From Symbiodinium kawagutii (Eukaryota > Sar > Dinophyceae > Suessiales > Symbiodiniaceae): DNA of 64,000 nucleotides. Below the pieces are notes generated by a model. The model was not told the origin of the DNA. It ran no database searches and saw nothing but the letters and a program-made list of their open reading frames with translations. Location of the stretch: positions 245,386-309,385 of the forward strand of contig VSDK01024180.1 of assembly GCA_009767595.1 (NCBI GenBank), given 5' to 3'. Position numbers and translations under genes: made by a program. Position 1 is the stretch's first letter, and every line of letters starts with the position of its first letter. Of the stretch, positions 1-10,639 are shown in pieces.

Positions 1-127
1 GTCGTGGACAACGTCATCATCACGGGCCCCCACGAGCCCAGGGCAGTGGAGGTCCCGGTGGAGCAACCGGTGGAGCCTACCGCGGTGGAGCCAGCTGGAG
101 CTGAGAAAAAATGCGAACCGCGGATGG
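1..127 (+). CDS. Exon (partial), unidentified proline/glutamate-rich protein
   Basis: Frame 1 is open from the window edge and reads VVDNVIITGPHEPRAVEVP, then a PVEQPVEPTAVEPAG stretch, and meets a good donor (GGTGAGT) at 128. Codon third positions are mostly G/C, unlike the AT-rich DNA that follows. It could be an upstream exon of the CstF-77-like gene or the end of another gene; the sequence does not match the CstF-77 core, so membership is open. Confidence 0.5.
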
Positions 128-695
128 GTGAGTTGAGCTGGTGGAAAGTGGAAAGGAGGGAGATTAGTTGAGATTCGTTGGGAGATTAATGATTAATATG
201 GATTTATCAGTTGAGAGTTTGTATCCTTAAGGCGTTGGAAAGCAATGCAACGCAGTTGAGCCATTGAATCCACCCTAAGTATGGTGACGTTGTTTTCCTT
301 GGTGGCGGAAATGAACCCGGCAATGCTGGGAGAGCCCACTTCTACAAACCAGGTGCTGACCTGGGGCCAGGCCCTCCTCATGGTTTGGTTTCCCATCAGC
401 ATCCTCCCTCGATGCGAGCTGGAAGATCCAGCTGTTTCCAGAGCAAAACCTGAAGCCGAGGTCCCCAGGATCAGCTTTTTTTGATTCGAACCAGTGTAAG
501 TCATGGGGCTATGGGTGGTCAGTGATGTATAATGGTTGGTCAGTTATAATGGTATAACTTAACTGACCTTGTCAAGTTGATTCTGTTTGTTTAATGGTTG
601 GTCAGTGATTAACTGACTAATGGTCAGTGCATACTGGCTGGCTAACCACTAATTTATGACTAATTATGCTTGGTTCTTTTTTGGACGGGATGCAG
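128..695. other. Intronic or spacer DNA
   Basis: AT-richer sequence with repeated TGGTTGGTCAGT and TTAACTGACC words. No open frame with coding character seen. Confidence 0.4.
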
Positions 696-758
696 CCGTG
701 GCTAGTGCCTTGCACAGGAAGAATTTGGTAGAGCCGGCGCAGATATTTCAGACACTGG
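696..758 (+). CDS. Candidate short exon
   Basis: After an AG acceptor at 694-695 one frame reads VASALHRKNLVEPAQIFQTL up to a GC donor at 759. The amphipathic pattern would suit a HAT helix of the downstream CstF-77-like protein, but this is inference. Confidence 0.3.
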
Positions 759-1066
759 GCTGCAAAGGACAAGGAACTGAAGGGTCAATATGAGTGGCTA
801 CATCGTGGAAGGCAAGATTGGAACACAATGAGAAACATATATACAGCCCAACCTCCCAGGTGCTTGATTTGGATGTCCGAAGATGTCCGAAGAATAACGT
901 GAATGAAAAAGCTAAGGATGGAACCATGAGCAGGGGCTCAACCACCAACATCCACCAACCACTTCTGATGGAATGCTTGCGCTCCATGTACTTGCTGTTT
1001 GTGGAGCCAGGGCCCAGCGGAATTGCTAGCGGCTAGCGAAATGGGATTTTCCAAAGGCCCTGAGAC

Positions 1067-1092
1067 TGTCGTGGTTGTGGTTGTGGTTGTCG

Positions 1093-1160
<68 letters not shown>

Positions 1161-1183
1161 GCTGTTGTTGTTGTTGTTGTTGC
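1067..1183. repeat. (GTT)n microsatellite
   Basis: About 117 bp of nearly pure GTT with a few GTC/GCT interruptions. The poly-Val and poly-Thr open frames across it are artefacts. Confidence 0.95.
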
Positions 1184-1368
1184 TTCTTTGGGATGAATCT
1201 TTTTAAATTTCAATGACATTTATGGCTGATAGATGGTTAGTGAACGTGAGTGTTTAGCTGGTTAGTTGATATTCGTTGGTTGGTTTCTTGCTTGGTTGGT
1301 TGGCTGTCAACCACCAGCCACTACTTTGACAACTGGTTATGGTTGTGCTTGCCGGATCCCCGGGGCAG

Positions 1369-1466
1369 CGGCCCGTCGCCCGTTGCTGAGGATGAAGAGT
1401 TCCTTCGTGTCACGGAGATTCTGAAGTGGGCAGCCCCAGCGGGATCCGTTGAGGGCTTCGAAAGTG
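1369..1466 (+). CDS. Candidate exon, possibly CstF-77-like N-terminal HAT region
   Basis: From an AG at 1367-1368 the frame reads GPSPVAEDEEFLRVTEILKW then AAPAGSVEGFES to a GT at 1467. In CstF-77 the segment before the recognised exon at 2162 has the form 'yi.fLk.......y...qRi', which this resembles. The phase to the next exon does not fit with a canonical donor, so an exon may be missing between them. Confidence 0.4.
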
Positions 1467-1512
1467 GTTGTCTCAACACATCAGCTGACAATGGCTGGCT
1501 GATATTGAAGCC

Positions 1513-1558
<46 letters not shown>
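1513..1558. repeat. (GAT)n microsatellite
   Basis: About 15 GAT units, in frame with an open frame running from 1250 to 1567 (poly-Asp). Confidence 0.9.
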
Positions 1559-1559
<1 letters not shown>

Positions 1560-2161
1560 GTACATGAAGGTTTTTGATCATTGTGATGTTGCTTGGGGGA
1601 CTTTTCTGCGCAATCAATGTCATCCCCAGGTCTGTGAACATCCCAATTTGAAAGGATTCTGCGAGAGATCCCGCACATGTGCGGCACACCCGTAGAACAA
1701 ACAACAGGTGCAGGATGCCCGAGTCACCTACCATCACCTACCAACGTTCATTCTTTCAAGATCTGTTTAAAAGACTACTGTATCCAATCATTCAGCCTTT
1801 CCTGACGTATCTTCTGGAGGATTCATGTTGGCTTCATTGTGTTGTTCCGACGTTGGTACAGTGGGAGATCCAGATTGCATTCATAACCTTCATAATCCCT
1901 CATATTTGCTGGTATTTACCAGCCATTTATGGCAAAATTACCAGCTGCTTGGTACTAAATCTACCATCGTTGTTGGTGATTGCTGGTTATGACCCCTGAA
2001 TTCACCCCTTATCACCCATTATTCTTGGCTATTCTCATCCACCACATTGATCAACGTTTGTTGTTGCATTGTTAATTCGCCACCAACCATCCACCAACCT
2101 GCGTTGCTTATCCCCTACCTACTACGCTTCACCAAGCGTCCTCCTCCCTGGTCGCTCCCAG

Positions 2162-2267
2162 GATCGACACCGAGTTCGTCCGCAAGGTCTTCCAGCGGTG
2201 CGCCGGAGCGTCGCATGGGACCATGGACAAACTTTGGCTCGGCTACGAGCAGTTCGAGAAGTCGCAG
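2162..2267 (+). CDS. CSTF3: CstF-77-like exon: HAT helix pair
   Basis: Encodes IDTEFVRKVFQRCAG followed by MDKLWLGYEQFEKSQ. This aligns with the animal CstF-77 segment of the form 'RI..vRrvYQRg......eqLWrdYnkYE'. Acceptor CCCAG before 2162; donor CAG|GC at 2268; ends in phase 0. Confidence 0.85.
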
Positions 2268-3049
2268 GCAGGGCCGCATGTGGCACCTGGGGGGATCCTA
2301 TTGGTGACCTGGGGGCGCGGCATTGTGCTGTGGCTGCATGAGAAGATGAGATTTGCCGGTGGGTTACCAGTGGTATTACGCTGGTGGTGAAAAGTGGTAT
2401 TGCCAAAGGTAATGGAATGGAAGTAGAATTGTTTTTGTCAAATGTTTTTGTTTGACTCGATATTGCGCGAATGTGCTTATGCAGCTGCAGACTGGAACAA
2501 CTACACATTGATTATATGCTTAATTGATTTGAATATTGGTAAAATAAGTATCCATCTGGCTTTGAATATTGGAAAATCCCTTCCTGCTGACGTAGTGAAG
2601 GCAGTGCAGCGCTTGGGAGTTTGACAAGTCCATGGCTTTTGACGTGCTTTCGACTTGATGATGCAATCATCATCGGCCATCATTCATGCAATAAGCACAG
2701 AACTATGAATCATGAGCATCATGAATCATGATCATCATGAATCATGAGCAAAATGTGGAAGAATGGGCATGTGAAGATTCGAAGGGAATAGAAACTGATG
2801 CTAGTTCACAACTCTAAAGAAAGCTCACTGCAACTCTTGGTTGATCAATCACAAAGTGAGCCCGCACGGAAACGCAGCACTTGATCATGAAGACTGAAGA
2901 AACACTTTTCCCATCCGGGATTATGGTGACTCCACGGCCCCCACCATCGAAGGTTTCCGATCTTCCCAACATCACCTGGCCACTCCAGCCGCGCATTCCC
3001 TCTACCATCTCCCAAGCCATCCAGCAGCTGTAAGCCTGCGCCGGCCCAG
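2268..3049 (+). other. Intron
   Basis: GC-AG intron. Contains repeated ATCATGAATCATGA words near 2700-2750 and no coding signal that I trust. Confidence 0.6.
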
Positions 3050-3131
3050 GGCAATCCTGCCATGGCTGCCAAGTACATGTCCGAGCACATGCCGCGCTAC
3101 GTCCGAGGGAAGGCGGCCTTCAAGGTGCAGA
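3050..3131 (+). CDS. CSTF3: CstF-77-like exon: HAT helix
   Basis: Reads GNPAMAAKYMSEHMPRYVRG then KAAFKVQ, matching the 'hlAkkmiedrsrdYmnArrvakeyE' part of CstF-77. Joins the previous exon in phase 0 and ends in phase 1 at a GTTGTG donor, which is the phase the next exon needs. Confidence 0.8.
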
Positions 3132-4145
3132 GTTGTGGGAAGGCGGTGGGTGGTTGGCCAAGCCTGGAGGTTGCCAGCTTGGTATCCGACCCGGTGACCT
3201 GGCATCCCTGGTAAAACTGCTTTAGTCTGAGGAATCTGCGAATTTTTTTTGGGAAAGAAACTGGGAAGATTCGTGCTTTTTTTTGGTCGGAGGGAAAAAA
3301 TCCGAAGTTTACACATGTTGAGAGGAAGCGCTTTGCGCTGTAGTGGATTCCACTGGGAACTGATGAGCCATGTTTTGCAAAGCGTCCATCGTTGTGAAGC
3401 CCTTCAGCCAGCACCGGTGAAACTGGCTCAGGAGTTGAACCAGCTTGGGAGCAACATGGACTTTTACGCCGTGGCAGTGGCTGGCCTCGCACATCGCAGG
3501 GCGATGACTAGGTCAACCAAGGTCAAGGATGGTCCGTTCGTTGGTTGCCCTGAAGAACATGTTAGATATGCTAGGCATCTACAAGTCCAACATGACCTTC
3601 CAAAGCCATCCAAAGCCCGTTTTTCTTCGGTTTTGCTGGGTTCTATGTGAACATATTGGGGCTACATTTTGCAACTCTTGGTGAATGAGATGACTAGACG
3701 GAGATTGTTCGAGTTACAGGCGGGATTCTGCTTTGAGTAAAGGATGCTTAAAGGATGCATTTTTTGTACCCATCAAATTCAATGCTTGATAGTTTGCCAT
3801 GGTCCACCAGTTCTGGGGCATCCACAGGTCAAACTCAGAGCGGCTCATAGCAGCTAAGGTGCCGTTGACTCCAAAGACGCAGATGGAGCAGAAGAAATTG
3901 TTCCTAGACCCATTCCTGGTGCTTGCAGTGCTTCAAGCTTCCACAGATGGCTTGCATTGGCTTGCAGTCAGTGGGTGATTCCCACAGGGCAATGATTTGG
4001 GGAAATAATGGCGGTTCATGGCTCATTCTTCCGGTTCATCCCTATGACTACTATGGCTCAATCGGACTCAATCTGCCCTTATGATAGTTTTGTTGGATGA
4101 TCAGTGATGGTAAACGATGGCTTCATGCATGGATGGTTGACCAAG
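3132..4145 (+). other. Intron
   Basis: GT-AG intron. The open frame of 133 codons at 3249-3650 lacks coding character and is treated as chance. Confidence 0.55.
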
Positions 4146-4273
4146 GACTGCACTGGTACCCTCCGGCCTTCAGGTTCAACCAGTGGCGCGCGGTGCTCAG
4201 CTTCGAGCGGACCAACCCCTTGCAACTGGAGGGCGAAGAACTCACCGCTCGTGTGGCGCTGGTCTATCAGCAG
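4146..4273 (+). CDS. CSTF3: CstF-77-like exon: WEKSNPL region
   Basis: Encodes LHWYPPAFRFNQWRAV, then LSFERTNPLQLEG and LTARVALVYQQ. The family signature is W..yi.WEKSNPL followed by ..kRV.fAYeQcL; F-E-R-T-N-P-L and the RVALVYQQ helix are direct counterparts. Donor CAG|GCGGC; the next acceptor is CAG|GCGTC, so the same bases flank both ends of the intron. Confidence 0.9.
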
Positions 4274-4565
4274 GCGGCTTTTGCGGCGCGAGTAGCGACG
4301 CTGGTCTTGCCATGGCCGGGTGATGTAATTCATGGTCGCTGGGCAGATGCTGACAGGCCAAGTAGAAATGGTTGGACAACGACAGCAACCAACTAACCAC
4401 CAACATGAATCAACATGAGGGTCATGGAGTGATGGCGCTAGAGAAGGAGAATCAACATGAGCCACCCTGACAGGCCAAGTTGCCCAACAACAGCAACCAA
4501 CAAACCCAACGAACCACCAACCTGAGCCGCCCACCCTCCTCCCCCCCAGCACCCGAGTCCACCAG

Positions 4566-4658
4566 GCGTCCTTGGCCTGCGGCTTTTCGCCGGACCTGTG
4601 GTACGACTTCTCGGCCTGGCTGGATTTGGGCCACTGGTCGAAGGGAAACACAGGGTCA
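4566..4658 (+). CDS. CSTF3: CstF-77-like exon: HPDIWYE region
   Basis: Encodes ASLACGFSPDLWYDFSAWLD followed by LGHWSKGNTGS. S-P-D-L-W-Y-D corresponds to the H-P-D-I-W-Y-E signature of CstF-77/Rna14. Phase 0 at both ends; GC donor at 4659. The long minus-strand open frame over this exon (4079-4714) is its shadow. Confidence 0.9.
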
Positions 4659-5910
4659 GCTTGGCTGGTGGTTTTGCATGGCTCTATTAGTAGCAATAGA
4701 AAAAAAATAGCCATTTCAAATAGCCAATAGCTATAGCCATTTTAAATAGCCAATAGCCAAGAAAACAGCTCCAGTACTAAAATAGCTGCCAATAGACAAG
4801 CCTATTTGAGTGGCCCATAGCAGGGATAATCACCAACAAAAATGGTCAACTAATTTGTTGATGGCCCATGGGTGCCTCATCAAGCCATTGGCGAAGCAAT
4901 GGGTGACTATGGGAGCATTGGGTTACCAGTGGGGGTGCCAGCACGAGTGAAGCAATTCGGGATTGAAACACTGTCGATGAAACAGGGTGAGTCAATCAAT
5001 TTGAGGACATTTTGGGTAAGGAACATGGTCAGCAATCGCTGACTGTGGAATTAGTGATGGTCAGGTGGTCAAATGGTGAAGCAATGAATTTCTGGTAGTC
5101 GCTGGTCACAATTGCTGTGCAAATGCTGAATTCGTGGCAATGATGAATTTTCCTTGTGGTCGATAACTAGTGGATCTGTGGCAAAATTCCACACCTGGTC
5201 GATTGTAAGTTGTGCCAAAATAGGGTAGCCAATGACCCGCCAAACAATGATCATTTCACATTTTTCTAGGAAACCATTGGTTTTGGGGGTGCAGCTATTT
5301 TGGTATATTACCCCATATAGGGATCTAGCATCCAACGATGAAACCTTGAACCTATCCACGGTTGATGATAGTCACGAGCAACGGTCAACCACAGCTGGGC
5401 ACCCTGGTTATCGCATCACCACAGCTCCCCAGCACGATACTCAGGAAACTGGATGGCGTAACCAGCTACTCCTAAAAGTTTTTAAAGTTTTTTTTGGATA
5501 TGATCGATTTAACATATAGCTACATAGCCACTAAAACTTTTTGGGATATGATTGATTTAAGGCTTTTTGGGACATGATTGATTTACCATGTAATGGCTAC
5601 CCAGGATGAAGCTAAACCCCTGGTTGATGATCATAGGGGGTATGCCCTGAAAGCTTTGGTCTCCCATCAAAATGGAAACCCCCCCATTTCATCAACGTGG
5701 GGTTCATTAATCCTGGGTTAACATCAGCTATATAGCCACTAAAACTTGATGCTCTCGAAAACTGACCTGGCTGGCTGGAAAATCCGCCATTGATCGGTGG
5801 TTTCTCAAGATTTCACCAGAAAACATGGTTAAAATCCATTGCCATGTTAGTTTACTCGAGGGTAAACTTGTTAGCAGGGGATCTAGTCGCGCCACCAAGG
5901 AAAGAAGCAG
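4659..5910 (+). other. Intron with a family F element
   Basis: Contains AT-rich ATAGCCAATAGCC repeats (4690-4790) and inverted-repeat element F1 (5753-5861). Confidence 0.6.
5753..5861. mobile_element. Inverted-repeat element, family F copy 1
   Basis: Left arm CTCGAAAACTGACCTGGC, right arm CCATGTTAGTTTACTCGAGG: imperfect terminal inverted repeats shared with copies at 23,823 and 63,030. Confidence 0.65.
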
Positions 5911-5991
5911 GACGAAGCCACAGAAGTGCTCCGGAAAGCCGTGCAACGCTTCTTGCCCAAGGAGGGGCGGCTTCGCCATGAAGCTGTGGCA
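5911..5991 (+). CDS. CSTF3: CstF-77-like exon: HAT helix
   Basis: Reads DEATEVLRKAVQRFLPKEGR then LRHEAVA, matching 'dEAaniYeRAis.llkkn..l'. 81 nt, phase 0 at both ends, CAG acceptor, GTTGTG donor. Confidence 0.8.
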
Positions 5992-7343
5992 GTTGTGCCG
6001 GCCTTGGTAGAGATGGGTAGGGCTAGGGTGATTTCTTAGGGTAATCAAAAACATGGTTGGTTTCTGATTATAGTAGTATAGCCACATCCGTTTTGGCTGC
6101 GCGCCCCTTCGCTTGAGGGACCTGGGAGATGGCGCTGGAGAGAGAGAGAGAGAGAGAGAGCCACATCCATCCAAAAAAAACAATTCAATCCCAAATCATC
6201 TCAAGTTGGTTTATAGGGTACACTCTAGGAGTAGGATATTCTCTAGGAAACTAAGATAGACCCTGCCAGAAGGGTATCCCAACTTCGGGAACTGATCTTC
6301 TAAGCCCTATGTATGGGAGGGTCCATGTTGGTTTGCAGGAGTGTAATCCAATAAATGGTTGGTTTACCAAAGTTTATTACTATAAGGCACTAATAGCCTT
6401 TTAAGAAACCACCATACGTCAATGAAATTCGGAGGGGGACCCAACCATCCCAAGTCAGGAGCATGATTGTTATACAGAAACCAAGCCTGGTCGCTTGTCC
6501 ATCAGCAGAGGGACACGCCAGTGTGGGGTGCCACGCCATGGATGAAGCAACCACAAAGCTGGTGTTACAGTGCCATGAAGAGTCCAAGCGAGCATATCTC
6601 AACAAAAACATGGGTGGAGCTGCGAAAATCGAGGATGCCAGTTTTTCACGCTCAGGTTCTGATGGTCCTTAGTCTTGGCTAAACCTGCGGACATTTCCCA
6701 GAACTTCTTTCAAACCACATCGGCAATGGTCAAAGTTGGTCTTTGATTGTCATTCTCTAGCGTGTTCATCCAACTCTTTTCATGCAGAAATTGATTGCAA
6801 GTGATCCCGCATAATTAGGCTCTTAAAGCTTGATTACATTCAGACAATGAGTGGTACGAGTCTAGATTCTCTTAGATGCCAGCAGCACATCACAGAAGTT
6901 CTAGGATATCTCCCCTAAAAGTTCAAACGGATGTGCGCTGCGGGGAGGTGTCTCACATCATGCTTAAACAGGGGAACCTGGCGGTCTTATGGATCGGCTC
7001 AAAAGACTTATGGCGTTTTTTGCTGCAGAGGTGTGACACTTCATGGCCTGTCTGAGGGAACTGCAACGCGGTCAGAAAACCCAACTGTTATTTGAGCGGA
7101 TGACGGCCACTCTGAGAATGGTTGATCAACTATTCAAGCGTGGTATGACCTTAGCCCAAGACAGACTGAACATAACTCATGTGTTCACCTCAACCAGCTG
7201 ATACCACATCAACATGACTCAAAGCACACTTAAAGTATGGCTACGACCCACCATAACCCACCTATATCAATGCCAGTGATGCTTCACAACATGCGCTGCA
7301 ACCCAACATCCATGCCATCCGTTCTGGTGACACGGCCCCGCAG
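5992..7343 (+). other. Intron
   Basis: GT-AG intron with a (GA)n run at 6138-6160. No other gene seen. Confidence 0.55.
6138..6160. repeat. (GA)n microsatellite
   Basis: About 23 bp of GA dinucleotides. Confidence 0.9.
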
Positions 7344-7450
7344 GACCTCACCTTGCGCTTGCTGCTGGCGCAGCGCTACGAGTTGGGCGAGTCGCCACTG
7401 CCCGCCAGTCAGCTGGAAGCCGCCGATGATGCCTACCGGAGCCGGGCTGG
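7344..7450 (+). CDS. CSTF3: CstF-77-like exon: HAT helix
   Basis: Encodes DLTLRLLLAQRYELGESPLP then ASQLEAADDAYRSRAG, matching the 'fAyAdyEEsr.kye.v.siYnrLL' stretch. Ends in phase 2 at GTGCCG; the next exon supplies the third base. Confidence 0.75.
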
Positions 7451-7581
7451 GTGCCGGGTGTCCCTGGCGGCCACGGCCATATGAAGGTGGTCCTTATGAA
7501 CGGATCAACGGTGTCGGTAACGGTTGACCATGGATGACCATGACGGGTATATTCTTCCCTATGACTAGTGGCTGTTATCGA

Positions 7582-7654
7582 GTATGTATAAGCTGGGTAA
7601 TCGTTGACGATAATAAGGCTTACTATCCCCTATAACTGGCTGGGGGTTGGGAGG
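7582..7654. mobile_element. Family C element, left half (split by retrocopy)
   Basis: Sequence GCTGGGTAATCGTTGAC ... TATAACTGGCTGGG matches the left part of the intact copy at 11,049-11,182. It is cut at 7654, where the retrocopy begins; the right half resumes at 9114. Confidence 0.8.
7638..7654. repeat. Target-site duplication, left copy (17 bp)
   Basis: GGCTGGGGGTTGGGAGG, repeated exactly at 9097-9113, directly abuts the spliced-leader sequence. Confidence 0.9.
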
Positions 7655-7676
7655 TCCGTAGCCATTTTGGCTCAAG
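7655..7676 (+). other. Relict dinoflagellate spliced leader (DinoSL)
   Basis: The 22 bases begin TCCGTAGCC, continue ATTTTGG and end CTCAAG. They match the conserved DinoSL that is added in trans to the 5' ends of dinoflagellate nuclear mRNAs. In genomic DNA upstream of a coding frame, this marks a re-inserted cDNA rather than an SL RNA gene: no donor GT follows (the next bases are GAGCC). Confidence 0.95.
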
Positions 7677-7753
7677 GAGCCGTGATTGCTCAACCCTCCC
7701 AGAGGTCGGCAGGCACAACAGATAGTTGAGCTATGTCCTTATTATAGTTTGCC

Positions 7754-8719
7754 ATGACGCTTCGCGCTGATTCAAGATATATCATCGTACCAGTCCAAGA
7801 TCTCTATTGGCAACAATGTTTTCTGTGGCTTTCCTTCCACTTTGGGATGGCACTACAGCAGTGCATGTCTACTTCTCATTGGATGGGCGAAGTCGCAGAG
7901 GTATCACCTACAAGCACATCAAAAAGTAGAAATGCCCAGCAGCCTCGAACAGTTTGTCTTGCGGAACTTTTGTTTCCCAATGACTCTTTGGCTCCGCGGG
8001 CAGCAAGATGTGATGACACAGAAAGTCAGCATAAACACGAAGTGGCCCCCATTGGTTGCAAGCCTTCTCCTGGACCGTTGGCTTTCATGACCCGGTCTTG
8101 CGAACAGCAGCTTGAGGCCGCAAAGTTTGACATGGACTTGCTCGAACATGCCATGTGCATGTTTTCTACTACAGATGACTGCGTGGATCTGCAAGTTGAC
8201 TGGAGCGCTACAGGACTCGGTTTTGTAACAACAGGCGTTCTGACCAGTGCGTCCCAGTTGATGCAGCCACGTACAAGGGATACTACTACAACCATTACCA
8301 GCCGTTTTGCCACGCAAAGTGGCAAGACCACTTCAGCGGAGCCTTCTGCTACAGCGACGGTGGTTTTTCAGGTTGGGCAGCGGATCGTTCTGAGAGACCT
8401 CGCAGATATCAGCTGCAATGGACTGAAAGGAGAGATTATCACGGCCACTACCTCAACAGGTCGATATGGCATTCGATTGGAGAGTGGCCGACGTGTTTCC
8501 ATTCGGCCGCAGAACCTGGAGACAATCAAGAATGACAAATGTGAGGAGCTTCTTGGCCAAAGCCCAGTCCGCGGAGACCCAGCAAGCTCAGAGCCGGGAA
8601 TGTTTGCAAATTTGAATCTTGGGGACTTGCTGAAGGCCCAGCAGCAGCCTCAGCGTTTGTTGCGGCAGCAAGCGCCTTTCAAGTTCCCACCTGGCACAGC
8701 CAGGCAAATTTCATATTGA
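7754..8719 (+). CDS. Retrocopied ORF, protein with KOW/SH3-like barrel motif
   Basis: A 321-codon frame with an in-frame TAG nine bases before the ATG. About residues 200-250 form a small barrel motif seen in many algal proteins (V-F-Q-V-G-Q-R-I-V-L-R-D-L ... GLKGEI ... GRYGIRLESGRRVSIRP). The C-terminus has a QQQPQRLLRQQ stretch. Residues 1 to about 57 look out of frame: the +2 frame from 7816 reads MFSVAFLPLWDGTTAVHVYF then SLDGRSRRGITYKHIKK and stops at 7927, next to an AAAAAG run. The copy may therefore carry an indel near 7925 and be a pseudogene. Function of the parent protein is unknown. Confidence 0.6.
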   Translation: MTLRADSRYIIVPVQDLYWQQCFLWLSFHFGMALQQCMSTSHWMGEVAEVSPTSTSKSRNAQQPRTVCLAELLFPNDSLAPRAARCDDTESQHKHEVAPIGCKPSPGPLAFMTRSCEQQLEAAKFDMDLLEHAMCMFSTTDDCVDLQVDWSATGLGFVTTGVLTSASQLMQPRTRDTTTTITSRFATQSGKTTSAEPSATATVVFQVGQRIVLRDLADISCNGLKGEIITATTSTGRYGIRLESGRRVSIRPQNLETIKNDKCEELLGQSPVRGDPASSEPGMFANLNLGDLLKAQQQPQRLLRQQAPFKFPPGTARQISY

Positions 8720-8957
8720 TCGGCTTCGAATGTCAAAGACATTTTTACATATGTGCTTGGTTTGGCTGCTGCCTTACCCTGCGCTTTGCGAGTGCTCGCT
8801 GTGAGCCGGGTTGTTCTTTTCACACGCCCATCATGGCCCAGCGGTCTTTGCAGTTAATTGGAATACAGTGCAAGGATGAAATTTATAATTGCAATAATTT
8901 GGATATAATTATGGGACTTTCGGCCACAGTTGCCGTTCGTCCTTGGCCTACATCATG

Positions 8958-8976
8958 AAGCGCGCAATGCGCTTCG
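8958..8976 (+). other. Stem-loop in retrocopy 3'UTR
   Basis: GAAGCGC-GCAAT-GCGCTTC: a 7-bp perfect stem with a 5-nt loop, 239 nt after the stop codon. Confidence 0.6.
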
Positions 8977-9096
8977 AAGATTGCACACTTTCGCCATGTA
9001 AATTTATGCTTTTACATTTGGTGACCATAGTACGCTTAGGCCGACTATGCTCATCCACTCATGACATGAGTGCACAAGCCTGGAAACGCTGGAAAA

Positions 9097-9113
9097 GGCT
9101 GGGGGTTGGGAGG
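9097..9113. repeat. Target-site duplication, right copy (17 bp)
   Basis: Exact repeat of 7638-7654. Confidence 0.9.
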
Positions 9114-9193
9114 GAGCGAGACCAGGAGCCAGGGGTATCCTGGCGGCCCTTTAAAGGGGAAGCCACGAGCTTCCAGGAGGAACCAAATGCTAG
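9114..9193. mobile_element. Family C element, right half
   Basis: GAGCGAGACCAGGAGCCAGG, GGTATCC, an internal CCCTTTAAAGGGG palindrome and the end CCAAATGCTAG continue the element broken at 7654. Confidence 0.75.
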
Positions 9194-9479
9194 TAGAATT
9201 CGGCTGCTTATTGACCAGCCATTAACCAGGCACCAAGCATTGTTGGTGGATGGCTTGTCAATATTGAATGATTCATTGTGCTTGATGATGCCTGTTGATG
9301 GAGATTAGTGGTGGTGAATGCTGTTTAATTTACATCAGCCACATGCTGTATTTGACGCACCCATCGGCAGGTTGAATTCAGCAGCCCACGTGCTTAATCA
9401 ACCATCGAACTTGAACCGTTCACATGAGAGAGAGAGTCAGCAAGAGATGGAGAGATACTTACATCACATACATATTATG

Positions 9480-9587
9480 GGTGTCTCTCAAAATAGGGGA
9501 TCCCCCAAATCATCCAATGTTTGCCATCTATAGTAATAAACCATCAATTTTTGGGGTACAGTACCCTTATTTTGAGAAATCACCACA
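9480..9587. mobile_element. Inverted-repeat element, family A copy 1
   Basis: Arms GTCTCTCAAAATAGGGG and TTATTTTGAGAAATCACCA around an AT-rich core with AGTAATAAACCA. Confidence 0.8.
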
Positions 9588-9593
9588 TACACA

Positions 9594-10639
9594 CTATATG
9601 ACATACTTTTTGTATGGTCATGAAAACGTGCTCTAGGATTCCAACAACCAACATGTTTGAATGTTTTCACTGCAACAAACGCGTTTAGTTAAATTTTTTA
9701 GTTATTGGATTTAGTCGATCTAACCATCTAGAATTAACCAGGTTAATTAACAAGTAAATTAACCATTTAATGAAACCAGGTTTGTCGTTCATCATCGCCG
9801 ATCATTGGTGATGGATCCAGATTGATAAAAGAGCATGAGATTCAGCATGTATATGAAATATAGGGATTAACCAGCATTAGATTTTGAATCATAGACATAG
9901 ACATGAAAGAGAGGGGTGTTCATCAATCTGGATTTCGCATGAGATTTGAAATTCTGAAGGAGAACTCCGCAATCACTAATTGGCCAACGTTCTTGACAAT
10001 TACCCTGGAAGAAAACATGACTAGCTACTACCCATCACAAAAGCCATCGCATTGATTAGTCATCACTAGCTACTAGTCATCACAAAACTCATGCAGAGTG
10101 GCACCCCCCCAATTAGATAGCTTAGGGTATAGCTAGGGTAACCATCAGCCATGGTGGGTATAACTGATATGACACGATATAACTATAGACAAATGCCTTA
10201 CTAAAGCATATGGTATATCTAGGGTAAGGACCAGCTATGGTAGACATAGCTATACCTCATTGCATCTTTAGGCCGCCAGGTTCTTAGCACCTTGCAGGGA
10301 CTCGTTCCTTGTGAGCCCCTGTCTAGGCAAGAAGGCTCTTTGCAATATGGCTTAACCAACTTATAATCGTTATGAACCAAAATGAATCACAGTTGCTTAA
10401 ACTCACAATTATACTCAAGTATGCTTGGCTAATAGGCTAATAAGCATTATGACCAACAATAAAGTAATACCAGGCTTATTACTCAGTACTCAGCAATATA
10501 GGCATTACTTTATTACGAGCAATAAAGTTAATCACAGCTGGTTTCCCTTACCATCATTGTTACCCTAGCCGTCACAGCTCCACTTCCAGGGGGCACCACG
10601 CTGTAGCTTTCGCCCATGAACCATCCCGCTGCTGCGGAG
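9594..10639 (+). other. Rest of CstF-77-like intron
   Basis: AT-rich, with GGGTATAGCTAGGGTA repeats (10,115-10,250). Nothing coding seen. Confidence 0.5.

Larger units (their letters stand above)
7655..9096 (+). mobile_element. Processed retrocopy of a trans-spliced mRNA
   Basis: Starts with a complete spliced leader and ends with a short A run (GGAAAA) directly before the second copy of a 17-bp duplication. It has no visible intron, carries an in-frame stop just upstream of its open frame and 377 nt of trailing sequence. Recycling of spliced-leader-tagged cDNAs into dinoflagellate genomes is established knowledge. The insertion lies in a CstF-77 intron, in the same orientation as the host gene. 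Confidence 0.9.

Noticed and set aside
938..1219. Poly-Thr and poly-Val frames
   Set aside because: Both strands of a (GTT)n microsatellite.
4079..4714. 211-codon minus-strand frame, the second longest in this part
   Set aside because: Antisense shadow of two well-supported CstF-77-like exons.
7655..7676. An SL RNA gene rather than a relict leader
   Set aside because: The leader is not followed by a GT donor or an Sm-like site, and it sits exactly at a target-site duplication ahead of a long frame.
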